Below, piece by piece: positions 17,498-26,634 of a stretch of 42,436 nucleotides of DNA. This DNA comes from a bacterium (GTDB lineage Bacteria > Bacteroidota > Bacteroidia > Bacteroidales > Muribaculaceae), in the NCBI GenBank assembly GCA_004561555.1, contig SFVH01000020.1:1-42436 (forward strand), read 5' to 3'. Position 1 is the stretch's first letter, and each line of letters starts with the position of its first letter. Made by a program: the position numbers and the translations under genes. Under the pieces are notes generated by a model, which was given only the letters and a program-made list of their open reading frames with translations, did no database searches and was not told the origin of the DNA.

Positions 17498-18204
17498 CGG
17501 CGCAACAAAGCGTAACGCACCACATTTATCCAATGAGTGACGGTAAGCTCTATGCGACGTGAAAATTTGCGCTTTCGCCATGAACCATAAACGCGGTGCA
17601 TAGCGAAGGTGTCGGCGCTGCGAACAAAACGCTTGCGAGGCATAAGGAGGCGCGTGGGATAGGTGGTGAGACAGTCAAGGTCTTGACGCTCGTCGCGGCA
17701 CACAAAGCCGTGTCGCTTGGCAACTTCAGTCATTACAAACGGCGAAATGGTGTCGTTGAGGCTGCCATCAGCGTTGACAAACGGCCGCGACTTGTAATAG
17801 TCAAGCACTTCTCTACAGAAGGAGTTGCCCTTCGAGCCGATGAAAAACGCAGCTTGAAGTCCAAACTCCTCGCGTTCTTCTTTGTCTTTTTCATTGAAGG
17901 TGACAAAGCCCTCTTGAGGTATATATTCGTCAAAGCGTTTAAACAAAAATATATCGCTGTCCATATATACCCCACCCTCAGTATAAACTGCATAAAACCT
18001 GACTACATCGGCGGCAAACGCCCACTTGCGCCGCTCCAACGCTTCGTCGATAAAGCGGATGCCGAGACTGTGAGCATCGTCGTAGCGCCACAGACGTACC
18101 TCATAGTCGGGCAAAATGCGCTTCCATGTGTCTAAACACACTTTGATTTCTACAGGATATGGGTCGTTGCTAAACCAGCAGAGATGTATCTTCTTGGGTA
18201 TCAT
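17494..18204 (-). CDS. glycosyltransferase, GT32/capsular sugar-transferase type
   Basis: 236 aa. It begins MIPKKIHLCWFSNDP, the usual opening of the Gly_transf_sug (DXD sugar-binding, OCH1-like) family. W61-A62 and AADVVRFYAVYTEGGVYMDSD (written here in pieces: AADVVRFY 65-72, GGVYMDSD 77-84) include the metal/nucleotide-sugar DxD at 82-84. The basic C-terminal tail (RKRKFSRRIEL ... RYALLRR) could touch the membrane. It probably adds a sugar to a surface polysaccharide or lipid; the sugar is unknown. It stands alone, without a polysaccharide cluster next to it. Confidence 0.85.
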   Translation of the reverse strand: MIPKKIHLCWFSNDPYPVEIKVCLDTWKRILPDYEVRLWRYDDAHSLGIRFIDEALERRKWAFAADVVRFYAVYTEGGVYMDSDIFLFKRFDEYIPQEGFVTFNEKDKEEREEFGLQAAFFIGSKGNSFCREVLDYYKSRPFVNADGSLNDTISPFVMTEVAKRHGFVCRDERQDLDCLTTYPTRLLMPRKRFVRSADTFAMHRVYGSWRKRKFSRRIELTVTHWINVVRYALLRR

Positions 18205-18222
18205 AATAATTTTTATTTATCA

Positions 18223-18230
18223 CAAATATA
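18223..18230 (-). promoter_or_regulatory. -7 box for the glycosyltransferase gene
   Basis: The minus strand reads TATATTTG, a full TAnnTTTG match, 19 bp before the ATG at 18204. Confidence 0.55.
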
Positions 18231-18274
18231 ATGATTTTTGTACTTTTTTGTTGTTGTAAATTAAAAAAAATGCG

Positions 18275-18282
18275 TAAGTTTG
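18275..18282 (+). promoter_or_regulatory. -7 box TAAGTTTG for the GHL10 gene
   Basis: Full TAnnTTTG match. It covers the first codon of the longest possible reading frame (TTG 18280), which shows that the true start lies further down, at 18349 or 18361. Confidence 0.6.
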
Positions 18283-18348
18283 CGGTTGAGCTTAAAACTT
18301 TGTCAGAAATATAAAAAATTATTTAATAATCACCTAACATCATTATTT

Positions 18349-21201
18349 ATGGGAAAGACAATGAGAAGATTAGTCTTGTCGACTCTATTGGCACTGATTA
18401 GCATGCCGCAAATGCTATCGGCAGACTCCTACACCAAGCGCGAGATGCGTGCGGTGTGGCTCACCACCGTATGGGGTAACGACTGGCCTTCCACAACAGG
18501 CACAACTTCGAAGGTGGCTACAACACAGAAGGAAGAAATGACAGGCTATCTCGACCAATTACAAGCAGACAATTTCAATTGCGTATTCTTTCAAGTGCGC
18601 TCAATGTGTGATGCAATGTACAAATCAAGCTACGAGCCGTGGTCGTCATACCTCACCGGCACTCGCGGCTCCGCACCGGCATGGGACCCCTTAGCATTCG
18701 TAGTGGAAGAATGCCATAAGCGAGGCATGGAATGTCACGCATGGATAAATCCCTACCGCTATTCTACCGGCTCCAATTGGAACACCTCGCAAGACAAAGC
18801 ACTATCATCGGCAGGTTTACTGCTATCCTATACAAATGGCACTACAACCACAACAATCCTTAATCCCGGCAAGCAAGGGTCAATCGACCGCATTTGCAAC
18901 GTGTGTCTTGAAATCGTAAACAACTACGACGTCGACGGTATAGTCTTTGACGACTACTTCTATCCCAACGGAATCCCCGAAACAAATAGTGCCGGCGATT
19001 ACAGTGATTGGCAAAACTCCGGCACTTCTTTGGATTTCGGCGATTGGCGACGTGATAACGTCAACCGTATGGTAAAGGCTGTCTATGATGGTATCGCCGC
19101 TTCGTCGAAGCCTTGGGTGCGCTTCGGCATCTCTCCCGCCGGCATCGCTTGCACCAGCAGCAGTGTGGCGGCAAGCCACGGTGTGGAACGTTGCACCTAT
19201 GGTAGCGACTGGCAATATGACGGCATCTATTCCGACCCTGTGGAATGGATAGAGCAAGGCACCATCGACTACATTTCGCCTCAAATCTATTGGAAAACTA
19301 CCAATTCTAAATATCCGTTTGATGGATTGACAAACTGGTGGAGCAAGGTGGCAAGCCAATTCGGACGCCATCATTTTGCCAGCCACAGCATCTCCTCACT
19401 CGTCAACGACAACAGCAAATCAAGCTGGGAAGAAGTGGGATTACAACTCCAATCCTCACGCGACTATACGCTCAACGATGCGCCCGGTGAAGTTTTCTTC
19501 TCTCTCGCCTTCATCTCCGGCAAGAAAGTATCGGGCTTAGGAGAATGGCTCCTCGCCAACAAATATCAGAAGAAAGCCATCATCCCGGCTATCACTTGGA
19601 AGTCAGCCACCTCTCAAGGTAAAGTGAGTGGCTTGACAGTATCATCATCACAATTGTCGTGGACTGCAGTGAGTGGTATGCGCTATGCCGTGTATGCCAT
19701 CCCATCGTCGCTCTCCCACAGTGATGCTGCGAGCACTGCCGGAGGAGTGAAAAGCGACTATCTCCTCGGCATCACCTATACCAACTCCTACACCATACCT
19801 TCGGGCTACACCTCCGGCTACTATTATGCCGTGAGCATCCTCGACCGCTACAGCAACGAGTATGAGCCATGCTACAGCAACGGTAGCGGCGATGAAGGTG
19901 GTGGCGATGAAGGTGGTGGCGACACTCCTATTGAGCCCGGATACTCACAAATCACCGAGGGTCATACCTATTCATCAATCAACGGTGTAGAGCTGAAAAA
20001 CCTATGGATACGTTCGGTGGATAATGGGAACATTTCATTTGAGCAGAGCGGCTCGTTTAATCGTAGCTTCTGCGTGGTTGACGATGTGATTTATATCTCC
20101 GCTCGCGATGCAAATAGTTCGGATGCCAACTGCTCGCTATTGAAGTATGACGCCGCAACCGGCGCAAAAATCGGCACTCTCTCCTTACCCTCTTCAGTGC
20201 AAAGTTCATTCTATCCGTGCAACGACGTGATGAAAGACAGCAACGGCAATATTGCCGTGAGCAACCTCACTCTCAACATCGCTACTACTCCGCTGTCGCT
20301 ATTTGAAGTGGATAAAACCACCGGGAATGTGACATCGCGCGCCTCGGTGACTTCCTCAAAACTCTCCTCAGGACGCGTGGACCACTGCTCGGTGACCGGC
20401 GACCTTGCAACCGGTAATTTCACCCTCTTTGCCGCTGTGGCACAAACCACCGACGTGATTAAATGGACTTTCGTCAATGGCTCTATGACCAATGAAACAG
20501 TGGTGTCGGCATCTGACGTTTATCCTTCCGGAGCTACTTTCGGCATCGCCCCGCGCGTGTTTGCCAAGTCGGCTACTGACTTCTATGTCAATGGTAGCAA
20601 TATTGCTCCTCTCCGCATGGGTGCAACAAGCGACAGCTTCGCTTCGTGTGAGTCGCTCGTGCCCGGGTGTCTCGCCACCAATGGTTTTGCTGCGTTCTCC
20701 TTGGCGGAGAAAAACTACATGGTGTATCCTGAAAACGATTATAGCATCACTTATTCGTTTAAGATTTCAACCACCGGCTCAACAACTGCATTCTCTCAAC
20801 TCGACGAGCTGTGGGAAATGCCTTATGCCGGCTTGGGTTGTGTCAACAACAACTCCTGTGACGCGCTCGTCGACTATCAGCTCCACGAAGAAGACAAAAA
20901 CTACTATTGCGACATCTTCTTCTACGTGCCCGGCAACGGACTTGCCGCCTATCGTCTTTTTGATGCCGACTATTCCACTTCTATTGCTTTGTCGGATTGC
21001 TCTATCAATGCAAAATATGTCAACGGCAAGATTATCGTCAGTGAGCCGGTAGATTTAATCGAGGTGTTTAATCTTTCAGGTGCTAAGATTGCTCAAGCTG
21101 TCAACACTCACATCGTGACTTTCAACCAACCTCGAGGAGTGTATATGGCTCAAATCGTTTCCAACGGATTAACCTACACAAAAAAGATAATAATTAAGTA
21201 A
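18349..21201 (+). CDS. secreted GHL10 (DUF187) glycosidase-like protein with T9SS sorting tail
   Basis: 950 aa from ATG 18349 (a second ATG at 18361 is also possible). A signal peptide is followed by a GHL10/DUF187 domain at about 28-400 (REMRAVWLTTVWGNDWP, VFFQVRSMCDAMY, GMECHAWINPYR, DVDGIVFDDYFYP, DYISPQIYW). This barrel family includes enzymes acting on peptidoglycan-type or amino-sugar glycans. Next come a fibronectin-III-like domain (~435-520), an acidic Gly linker coded by two 15-bp tandem repeats (19888-19917), a beta-rich DUF4623/propeller-like region, and a C-terminal tail (ARGVYMAQI-type ending, PRGVYMAQIVSNGLTYTKK) that fits type A T9SS sorting. It is predicted to be exported and attached to the surface. 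Substrate not shown by sequence. Confidence 0.85.
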   Translation: MGKTMRRLVLSTLLALISMPQMLSADSYTKREMRAVWLTTVWGNDWPSTTGTTSKVATTQKEEMTGYLDQLQADNFNCVFFQVRSMCDAMYKSSYEPWSSYLTGTRGSAPAWDPLAFVVEECHKRGMECHAWINPYRYSTGSNWNTSQDKALSSAGLLLSYTNGTTTTTILNPGKQGSIDRICNVCLEIVNNYDVDGIVFDDYFYPNGIPETNSAGDYSDWQNSGTSLDFGDWRRDNVNRMVKAVYDGIAASSKPWVRFGISPAGIACTSSSVAASHGVERCTYGSDWQYDGIYSDPVEWIEQGTIDYISPQIYWKTTNSKYPFDGLTNWWSKVASQFGRHHFASHSISSLVNDNSKSSWEEVGLQLQSSRDYTLNDAPGEVFFSLAFISGKKVSGLGEWLLANKYQKKAIIPAITWKSATSQGKVSGLTVSSSQLSWTAVSGMRYAVYAIPSSLSHSDAASTAGGVKSDYLLGITYTNSYTIPSGYTSGYYYAVSILDRYSNEYEPCYSNGSGDEGGGDEGGGDTPIEPGYSQITEGHTYSSINGVELKNLWIRSVDNGNISFEQSGSFNRSFCVVDDVIYISARDANSSDANCSLLKYDAATGAKIGTLSLPSSVQSSFYPCNDVMKDSNGNIAVSNLTLNIATTPLSLFEVDKTTGNVTSRASVTSSKLSSGRVDHCSVTGDLATGNFTLFAAVAQTTDVIKWTFVNGSMTNETVVSASDVYPSGATFGIAPRVFAKSATDFYVNGSNIAPLRMGATSDSFASCESLVPGCLATNGFAAFSLAEKNYMVYPENDYSITYSFKISTTGSTTAFSQLDELWEMPYAGLGCVNNNSCDALVDYQLHEEDKNYYCDIFFYVPGNGLAAYRLFDADYSTSIALSDCSINAKYVNGKIIVSEPVDLIEVFNLSGAKIAQAVNTHIVTFNQPRGVYMAQIVSNGLTYTKKIIIK

Positions 21202-21228
21202 GTTTTTATAGAGTTAATTTTTTTCATG

Positions 21229-21255
21229 AACGGCAGACTTGTTCTGCCGTTTTTT
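21229..21255 (+). terminator. rho-independent terminator after the GHL10 gene
   Basis: AACGGCAGA (21229-21237) pairs perfectly with TCTGCCGTT (21243-21251) with a five-base loop, followed by TTTT. It lies 28 bp after the stop codon. Confidence 0.9.
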
Positions 21256-21445
21256 CGTTTGTGGGTATTTTTCGCAAATTAATGCGAATGAAATCGACGA
21301 TAAAAATCAAACGCGGAGGACTCTGCGCCTCTACACAGCTCCGAAAGAGTGTTTCTTCAAGCATTTTTGTAATTACACAACCATTGTCAGAACCTACATG
21401 AAAAATCATTACGCAGCCTTGTTATTTTGTTTTAATATTCATTAC

Positions 21446-21476
21446 TTGTCGGAATCGTGGAAAATGTATAATTTTG
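21446..21476 (+). promoter_or_regulatory. promoter of the MATE gene
   Basis: TAATTTTG (21469-21476) is a full -7 match, with TTG at 21446-21448 about 20 nt upstream. The start codon is 20 bp downstream. Confidence 0.6.
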
Positions 21477-21495
21477 CAGTCGCAAAACATCAAAG

Positions 21496-22854
21496 ATGAA
21501 TTCCAACGACCCTCATATTTTAGGTAAAGTCCCTGTGGGAAAGCTACTTATCCAATACTCGCTGCCTGCGATTATTGCGATGACACTCACCTCACTATAC
21601 AATATCATAGACAGCATATTTATCGGTCACGGCGTAGGAGCAATGGCAATTTCCGGTCTTGCCATCACATTTCCGATGATGAATCTCTTGATAGCCTTTT
21701 GTACTCTTGTAGGCGTGGGTGGCGCTACCATCTCATCGATACGCTTGGGGCAACATGACAAGGAAGGTGCCGAACAGATATTGGGCAACGTCACCGTGCT
21801 TTGCATCATCAACTCCGTGATTTTCAGCACCGTCACCCTCCTTTATCTTGACCCTATACTGCGATTTTTCGGAGCGAGCGATGTGACCCTACCCTACGCT
21901 CGCGATTTTATGGAAATTATCCTTATAGGCAACCCCATTGCCTATATGATGATAGGGCTTAACAACATTATGCGTGCCACAGGTTATCCTAAGAAGGCGA
22001 TGCTCTCGTCGGTGCTTTCCGTGGGATGCAATATTGCATTAGCTCCACTATTTATCTTTGTGTTTGATTGGGGTATCCGCGGTGCGGCATGGGCGACAAC
22101 AATCTCCCAGTTTTTGGCTTTAATATGGGTGCTCCATCATTTCACAAACCGAAACACTTACATACGTCTACACCGTCGCTATCTGAAACTACGCAGTCGC
22201 ATAGTGCGACAAATCTTCGGCATCGGTATGTCGCCGTTTGCTATGAATGTGTGCGCTTGCTGTATAGTGATTTTCATCAACCATCAACTGCTCAGTCACG
22301 GTGACGACTACTCCGTGGGCGCTTTCGGCATTATCAACCGCGTGCAGATGGTGTTTGTAATGATTGTGATGGGATTAGCACAAGGGATGCAACCCATCAC
22401 CGGATATAACTACGGTGCCGGTCTTATCGACCGCGTGAAACGCTCACTCCATCTGGGGGTGATGGCAGGAATGGTGGCTACAACAATCGGCTTCCTCCTT
22501 GCGTTTTTCTTCCCCGAGAAAATGGCGGGACTGTTTGCCGACGATACCACCCTCATCAACCGCACCGCCGGAGCGCTACGTGTGAGCATGCTGGCATTTC
22601 CCTTTGTTGGGGCACAAATTGTGATTTGCCAGTTTTTTCAATCTATAGGCAAAACCTCAATCGCAATCTTCCTGTCGCTTTCCCGTCAACTGTTGTTTCT
22701 TTTGCCGGGATTGGCGTTATTACCACTATGCATTGGATTAGATGGCGTGTGGTGGAGCATGCCTATGTCGGACACACTCGCCACCATAGTGGCTATTTGG
22801 ATGTTTTTCGTGCAAATTAAACGCCTGAAAGCTCAACCCCCTTTAAAGCATTGA
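21496..22854 (+). CDS. MATE-family efflux transporter
   Basis: 452 aa with 12 predicted membrane helices in two related halves. It opens with a family-typical LLIQYSLPAIIAMTLTSLYN and IDSIFIGHGVG. The second half has GMQPITGYNYGAG, another common MATE motif. These proteins export toxic or metabolic organic cations in exchange for Na+ or H+. The substrate is unknown. A GtrA-family gene follows after 4 bp and is surely in the same transcript. Confidence 0.92.
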   Translation: MNSNDPHILGKVPVGKLLIQYSLPAIIAMTLTSLYNIIDSIFIGHGVGAMAISGLAITFPMMNLLIAFCTLVGVGGATISSIRLGQHDKEGAEQILGNVTVLCIINSVIFSTVTLLYLDPILRFFGASDVTLPYARDFMEIILIGNPIAYMMIGLNNIMRATGYPKKAMLSSVLSVGCNIALAPLFIFVFDWGIRGAAWATTISQFLALIWVLHHFTNRNTYIRLHRRYLKLRSRIVRQIFGIGMSPFAMNVCACCIVIFINHQLLSHGDDYSVGAFGIINRVQMVFVMIVMGLAQGMQPITGYNYGAGLIDRVKRSLHLGVMAGMVATTIGFLLAFFFPEKMAGLFADDTTLINRTAGALRVSMLAFPFVGAQIVICQFFQSIGKTSIAIFLSLSRQLLFLLPGLALLPLCIGLDGVWWSMPMSDTLATIVAIWMFFVQIKRLKAQPPLKH

Positions 22855-22858
22855 CGAT

Positions 22859-23242
22859 ATGGCAAAAACACGCACCGAAATCTTACGCTTTGCTATCGTT
22901 GGCACTGCCAATTTCTTAATTATTATGGCTGTGGCATGGATGCTCAACGATGTGGCAAACCTCAACTACTTGGTTTCAAACGTGATAGCTTATATCGTGG
23001 CATTTATCAATAATTTCTATTGGAATCGTCGCTGGGTGTTTTGTTCACAAGAGGGGAATGCCGCAAAGCAATTTCTATTGTTTGGAGCGGCTTACGGCAT
23101 CGCCTACCTTGTGCAACTCGCCACTGTTTGGGCATTGGTGACGACAGCCTCCCTCGACTATAATCTCGCCAATTTCATCGGAATGTTTCCTTTTGGGGCT
23201 TCCAACTTTATGCTCAACAAATTTTTTACATTTAAAAAATAG
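22859..23242 (+). CDS. GtrA-family membrane protein
   Basis: 127 aa, four membrane helices. RFAIVGTANFLIIMAVAWML and FINNFYWNRRWVF match the GtrA/DPMS_TMD family, small proteins linked to moving lipid-bound sugars across membranes or to assembly of cell-wall glycans. It sits 4 bp after the MATE gene without a glycosyltransferase partner, so its own role is open. Confidence 0.88.
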   Translation: MAKTRTEILRFAIVGTANFLIIMAVAWMLNDVANLNYLVSNVIAYIVAFINNFYWNRRWVFCSQEGNAAKQFLLFGAAYGIAYLVQLATVWALVTTASLDYNLANFIGMFPFGASNFMLNKFFTFKK

Positions 23243-23262
23243 GTCTTATTCCGATTTTTCTT

Positions 23263-23270
23263 TACATTTG
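23263..23270 (+). promoter_or_regulatory. -7 box TACATTTG
   Basis: Full TAnnTTTG match. It supports initiation of the lipoprotein at ATG 23296, with a leader of about 20 nt, rather than at ATG 23284. Confidence 0.5.
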
Positions 23271-23295
23271 TAAGTATAACAAAATGTCAATCATA

Positions 23296-23688
23296 ATGAA
23301 GAATAAATTCTGCAAGGTAATAATGTGTATGACAATGGTCGTTGTCGCCCTCTCACTTAGTGGTTGTGAAGACGAAGACAGCTGGTTTAGCGACATCCCC
23401 GGACGATGGCAACTCGTGGAGATTGACGGCAGATATGTCGACGAATGGGATTGCGACTACTACACGTTTTATAGCGACGGCACCGGATACTACACCTATT
23501 ACGACCGTTACGGCTATGCCTACGACGAGGATTTTTACTGGGAAGAACGCACCGGTGGACGATTGTATATCACCTACTACGACCCCTCGTGGGGCAGCGT
23601 GATGTGCTATTTCCGCACTGACGGACGATATATGGACTTCTCCGAAACGCCGTCGTTCTACCACTACACCACCTACATACGCTTATAA
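23296..23688 (+). CDS. small lipoprotein, lipocalin-like
   Basis: 130 aa. A signal peptide with lipobox LSLSGC gives lipidation at Cys24. The mature part is very rich in Tyr and Asp (YYTFYSDGTGYYTYYDRYG) and reads as short beta-strands, opening with DIPGRWQLVEIDG, the usual start of small Bacteroidetes lipocalin-like lipoproteins. Such proteins sit in the outer or inner membrane; none of their functions can be assigned here. An alternative start is ATG 23284. Its end overlaps the convergent tatD by 6 bp. Confidence 0.75.
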   Translation: MKNKFCKVIMCMTMVVVALSLSGCEDEDSWFSDIPGRWQLVEIDGRYVDEWDCDYYTFYSDGTGYYTYYDRYGYAYDEDFYWEERTGGRLYITYYDPSWGSVMCYFRTDGRYMDFSETPSFYHYTTYIRL

Positions 23689-24300
23689 GCGAAATAGATT
23701 TTTTATATTATCAGCCACAACTTCCGCAAAAAGTTGTGGCTCAATATTTCTTACGGCAGCCACTTTCTCCGCAATTTCCTGAATAGACAATGAGGAGCAG
23801 TCGGTTTCGATAAGCAGTTTTTCCAATGGCAACTCCCTGACCGACTCCGCCGAAAAATGCTCGCCGAAGGAAGGAAAGATACCGCAATTTATCAGCTGCC
23901 TCAACTGCTTTACGCCACCTCTGAAACCATGCCACACCCACGGTTGCTGTACTCGCAATTGTTTTCTCACCATAAGCAAGACATCAAGAGCATGCACACA
24001 ATGAATAATCATTGGCTTACCGATGCGCTCCGATAGTTCTACCTGTCTGCGAAATATCTCCAACTGAAGCTGAAAATCCACCTTACACAGCCTGTCAAGC
24101 CCTGCCTCACCCAATGCCACCACTTGCTTATGGCTTGCCACGACAAGCAATCTCTCGTAAGAACACATCTCATCGGCATGCCACGGATGTACTCCCACAG
24201 CATAAATATGCCCCAAAATTGGCTCAAACCTCTGCGCCTCAACGCTAATGATGGCATTGCGGCTGTCGAGATTATGACTATGACAATCCAAGATAATCAT
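23683..24300 (-). CDS. TatD-family metal-dependent hydrolase, short form
   Basis: 205 aa, shorter than the usual ~260. The TIM-barrel metal motifs are present: LDCHSHN (5-10), VGVHPWHA, ALGEAGLD with the conserved Glu, IHCVHA, WHGFRGG and LIETDC. The family includes 3'-5' exonucleases and D-aminoacyl-tRNA deacylases. The shortness comes from missing loops, not from a truncated end. It is the last gene of the hemD-rnpA-yidD run and overlaps yidD by 4 bp. The common label tatD is not used as a symbol because of the shorter form. Confidence 0.85.
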   Translation of the reverse strand: MIILDCHSHNLDSRNAIISVEAQRFEPILGHIYAVGVHPWHADEMCSYERLLVVASHKQVVALGEAGLDRLCKVDFQLQLEIFRRQVELSERIGKPMIIHCVHALDVLLMVRKQLRVQQPWVWHGFRGGVKQLRQLINCGIFPSFGEHFSAESVRELPLEKLLIETDCSSLSIQEIAEKVAAVRNIEPQLFAEVVADNIKNLFRL

Positions 24301-24527
24301 GGCACAGGGTCGTAACCGCTACCTCCCCAAGGATGACAGCGACAGATGCGTTTCACGGCAAGCCACAGTCCGCGAAACGGCCCATGCTTGCGTATCGCCT
24401 CTATGGCATACTCGCTACAAGTGGGGGTGAAACGACACGATGCCGGAAGCATCGGCGAGATGCATAGACGATAAAACCAAATGGGCAAAAGCAATAGCCA
24501 CGATAATAATTTAAGAAGCGGTTTCAT
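24297..24527 (-). CDS. yidD: membrane protein insertion efficiency factor
   Basis: 76 aa from ATG 24527. The frame opens upstream, but that part lies inside rnpA and does not resemble YidD. The family core is clear: an N-terminal amphipathic/hydrophobic helix, SPMLPASCRFTPTCSEYA and the tail CHPWGGSGYDPVP. YidD assists YidC-dependent membrane insertion. The start overlaps the rnpA end by 17 bp, the usual rnpA-yidD pairing. Confidence 0.95.
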   Translation of the reverse strand: MKPLLKLLSWLLLLPIWFYRLCISPMLPASCRFTPTCSEYAIEAIRKHGPFRGLWLAVKRICRCHPWGGSGYDPVP

Positions 24528-24927
24528 CTGACGTTTCTGCAGGCGCAACGCAACAAGAAATGGCACGCAAAATCTTTTGCATCCCATTCTCTATGGCTGA
24601 ATAGGTAGATAATTCTTGCGACACATAGATAAACGCCACCTCCAAATGCTTGCCGGAGGCAGTAAGCACCGGCAGCAAAAGGTTGCGATTTAGGCGATAA
24701 GCCTCGCGCACTCGACGACGGAGCAACACACGCTCCACGGCTTTTCGGATTTTCTTTTTGGGGATGGTGATGAGAAACTGCGCCGATGCCTTCCCGCCAC
24801 TGCCCTCACTCAAGCGATACACGGCACGCAAAGGATAACCCTTTGCAGCATCGCCTTCGTTAAACATACGGTCGATGGCAGTGCAGCTGCAAAGCTTTTC
24901 GCTCTTATATAGACGATTGTCAGTCAT
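24511..24927 (-). CDS. rnpA: ribonuclease P protein component
   Basis: 138 aa from ATG 24927 (the GTG directly before it is also possible). It is the protein subunit that helps the RNase P RNA cut the 5' leader from pre-tRNAs. The RNR motif is present as KAVERVLLRRRVREAYR near residue 60, and LITIPKKKIRKAVERN-type context fits the family. In Bacteroidetes rnpA commonly lies between hemD and yidD, as here, rather than next to rpmH. Confidence 0.94.
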   Translation of the reverse strand: MTDNRLYKSEKLCSCTAIDRMFNEGDAAKGYPLRAVYRLSEGSGGKASAQFLITIPKKKIRKAVERVLLRRRVREAYRLNRNLLLPVLTASGKHLEVAFIYVSQELSTYSAIENGMQKILRAISCCVAPAETSDETAS

Positions 24928-24970
24928 CACTTTGCCCTCTATCGATGCCTCTGGTGGCGAGGCATCACAA

Positions 24971-25750
24971 TTATTGGTTTGATTTGAGATAAAGGTCGAG
25001 TGCCGCAGTCATCGATGGAGCATTGACCGACGGCGCTTCAAGGTCAAGACGGAAACCATCTTCTTTGATAGCCTTCGCCGTCGACGCGCCAAAGCACCCT
25101 ATCTTGATATCTCCTTGCTCAAAGTCAGGGAAATTTTTTTGCAACGACTTGATGCCCGTAGGACTGAAAAACAACAGCATATCGTAGTTAAATTCCTCAT
25201 CGGGAGCGAAATCGTTGCTCACCGTGCGATACATCACCGCACGTGAATAGTTTACATTTGCCTTATCAAGCACCAACTCACCATCGCCTTTTTGCTGTTC
25301 CGACACAACATAGAGATATTTCTCAGTATTATGCTTGACAAACTGCGGCACAAGGTCGTCTAATTTTCCCGACTTGCCAAAGAAAATCTTGCGCTTGCGA
25401 TAGACAGTATATTTCTGCAAATAAAGTGCAATCGTCTCTGTAGTGCAAAAATATTTCATCGTTTCGGGCACTGTAAAGCGACTCTCTTCCGCAATGCGGA
25501 AGAAATGGTCAATAGCCGATTTGGCGGTAAAAATCACTGCCGTGTGCTCCGACAACGAAATCTTTTGCTGACGAAATTCTTTCGATGAAAGTCCTTCAAC
25601 CTTAATAAATGGGCGGAAAACAATTTTAACGCCATACTTCTTTTCAATATCGAAATATGGCGACTTGTCTGACGACGGTTTGGGTTGCGATACAAGTATC
25701 TTGCTAATTTTCACGTCTTTACTTCTCCTTGTTTGCTCAAATTTGAGCAT
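24971..25750 (-). CDS. hemD: uroporphyrinogen-III synthase
   Basis: 259 aa from ATG 25750; a GTG at 25714 is also possible. The frame extends to 25873, but a perfect promoter box at 25789-25796 lies within that extension, so the upstream codons are not used. It cyclises hydroxymethylbilane to uroporphyrinogen III in tetrapyrrole synthesis. Family signals are KILVSQPKP, IFTAKSAIDHFF, LYVVSEQ and LFFSPTGIKSLQKNFP, with GCFGASTAKAIKE near the end. Sequence in this family is weakly conserved, but the Bacteroidetes form is distinctive. Its promoter and start lie in the end of the DUF4271 gene. Confidence 0.88.
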   Translation of the reverse strand: MLKFEQTRRSKDVKISKILVSQPKPSSDKSPYFDIEKKYGVKIVFRPFIKVEGLSSKEFRQQKISLSEHTAVIFTAKSAIDHFFRIAEESRFTVPETMKYFCTTETIALYLQKYTVYRKRKIFFGKSGKLDDLVPQFVKHNTEKYLYVVSEQQKGDGELVLDKANVNYSRAVMYRTVSNDFAPDEEFNYDMLLFFSPTGIKSLQKNFPDFEQGDIKIGCFGASTAKAIKEDGFRLDLEAPSVNAPSMTAALDLYLKSNQ

Positions 25751-26540
25751 TAATAATAAAACAATAAAGCGGGGCAATTTCAGCGGTGCAAAGGTACGAA
25801 ATAAAATAGAAGCAAGAAAATAAATTCTTATAAAAAATTCTAAACCCCTTGATATAAAACAATGCTTTTGCACTGAGCCACAAACAAATAGACACCATTA
25901 TCAACTCATGGGAATACTCCGGCGCAAACAGGATCCCCACTGCTACCGGAGTAAGAAACAGCCCGAGAAACACCTGTGAGGAATTAAAGCCCTGAAGCCA
26001 TAGCTTACAACTTTTGCTGTCGGCAAACACATATCCGGTGAGCGCCACCGACAATAATTGGATGATATAGTAAACCACGGCAACAACAATACTGACTCCC
26101 ACACTTTTGACCATCCCAAAATCAGAAAAACCGATGTCTGAATTGCGGATATAAGTGTAAATCACCACGCCTCCCATCAACCACGACACAGCGATAAGCG
26201 CAAAGAGCAACACCCGCTCATTGGAGGTGTGCTCGTCAAGGTGATTTTCATGGCGCGACACCGACCAAAGATTGTGCACCAATGTGCGAAACAAGTTCAC
26301 TCCATGACTATAACAATAAGCGATGAGCAAAAATACCACCACAAGCAGAAGCAACATCGACGAGGAGTGGGCAGGCGATTGCTCATAGGCATCGCCGCCG
26401 ATACCTTCACGACTTCCCACCTCGGAATAAGAAGTCAGAGGCTGCATCCCTTTGGGAGCCACCGCCACCGTATCGCCAAACCCATTGGGATAAGCGGGAG
26501 CATAATGATGTTGATAGTATGTCGATAAGCTGTCGCGCAT
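25737..26540 (-). CDS. DUF4271 membrane protein
   Basis: 267 aa. An N-terminal ~55-residue soluble region (MRDSLSTYYQHHYAP) is followed by about seven membrane helices from residue 62 to the C-terminus. The pattern matches DUF4271, a Bacteroidetes-specific family found next to hemD. Function unknown; its constant place beside hemD suggests an envelope or tetrapyrrole-related role, but that is inference. The last 14 bp overlap hemD. Confidence 0.8.
   Translation of the reverse strand: MRDSLSTYYQHHYAPAYPNGFGDTVAVAPKGMQPLTSYSEVGSREGIGGDAYEQSPAHSSSMLLLLVVVFLLIAYCYSHGVNLFRTLVHNLWSVSRHENHLDEHTSNERVLLFALIAVSWLMGGVVIYTYIRNSDIGFSDFGMVKSVGVSIVVAVVYYIIQLLSVALTGYVFADSKSCKLWLQGFNSSQVFLGLFLTPVAVGILFAPEYSHELIMVSICLWLSAKALFYIKGFRIFYKNLFSCFYFISYLCTAEIAPLYCFIINAQI
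25789..25796 (-). promoter_or_regulatory. -7 box TACCTTTG of the hemD operon
   Basis: Perfect TAnnTTTG on the minus strand, located inside the last codons of the DUF4271 gene, 39 bp before the hemD ATG. It decides the hemD start. Confidence 0.65.
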
Positions 26541-26561
26541 TTACTCTTTGAAATTTCACAA

Positions 26562-26569
26562 CAAAGGTA
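26562..26569 (-). promoter_or_regulatory. -7 box TACCTTTG for the DUF4271 gene
   Basis: Perfect minus-strand TAnnTTTG match 22 bp before the ATG at 26540, back to back with the promoter of the EEP gene. Confidence 0.65.
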
Positions 26570-26634
26570 GTATAAAAAAATCACAATCCACCCTATTTAT
26601 CTCGGCATTGGATGGAGGAGTGCTGAAATTTCAC

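Noticed and set aside
18280..18348. Longer N-terminus for the GHL10 protein
   Set aside because: It would begin with TTG inside a perfect promoter box and places 23 residues before a normal signal peptide.
25751..25873. Longer N-terminus for HemD
   Set aside because: It contains the operon promoter box and overlaps the DUF4271 gene; family proteins begin near the later start.
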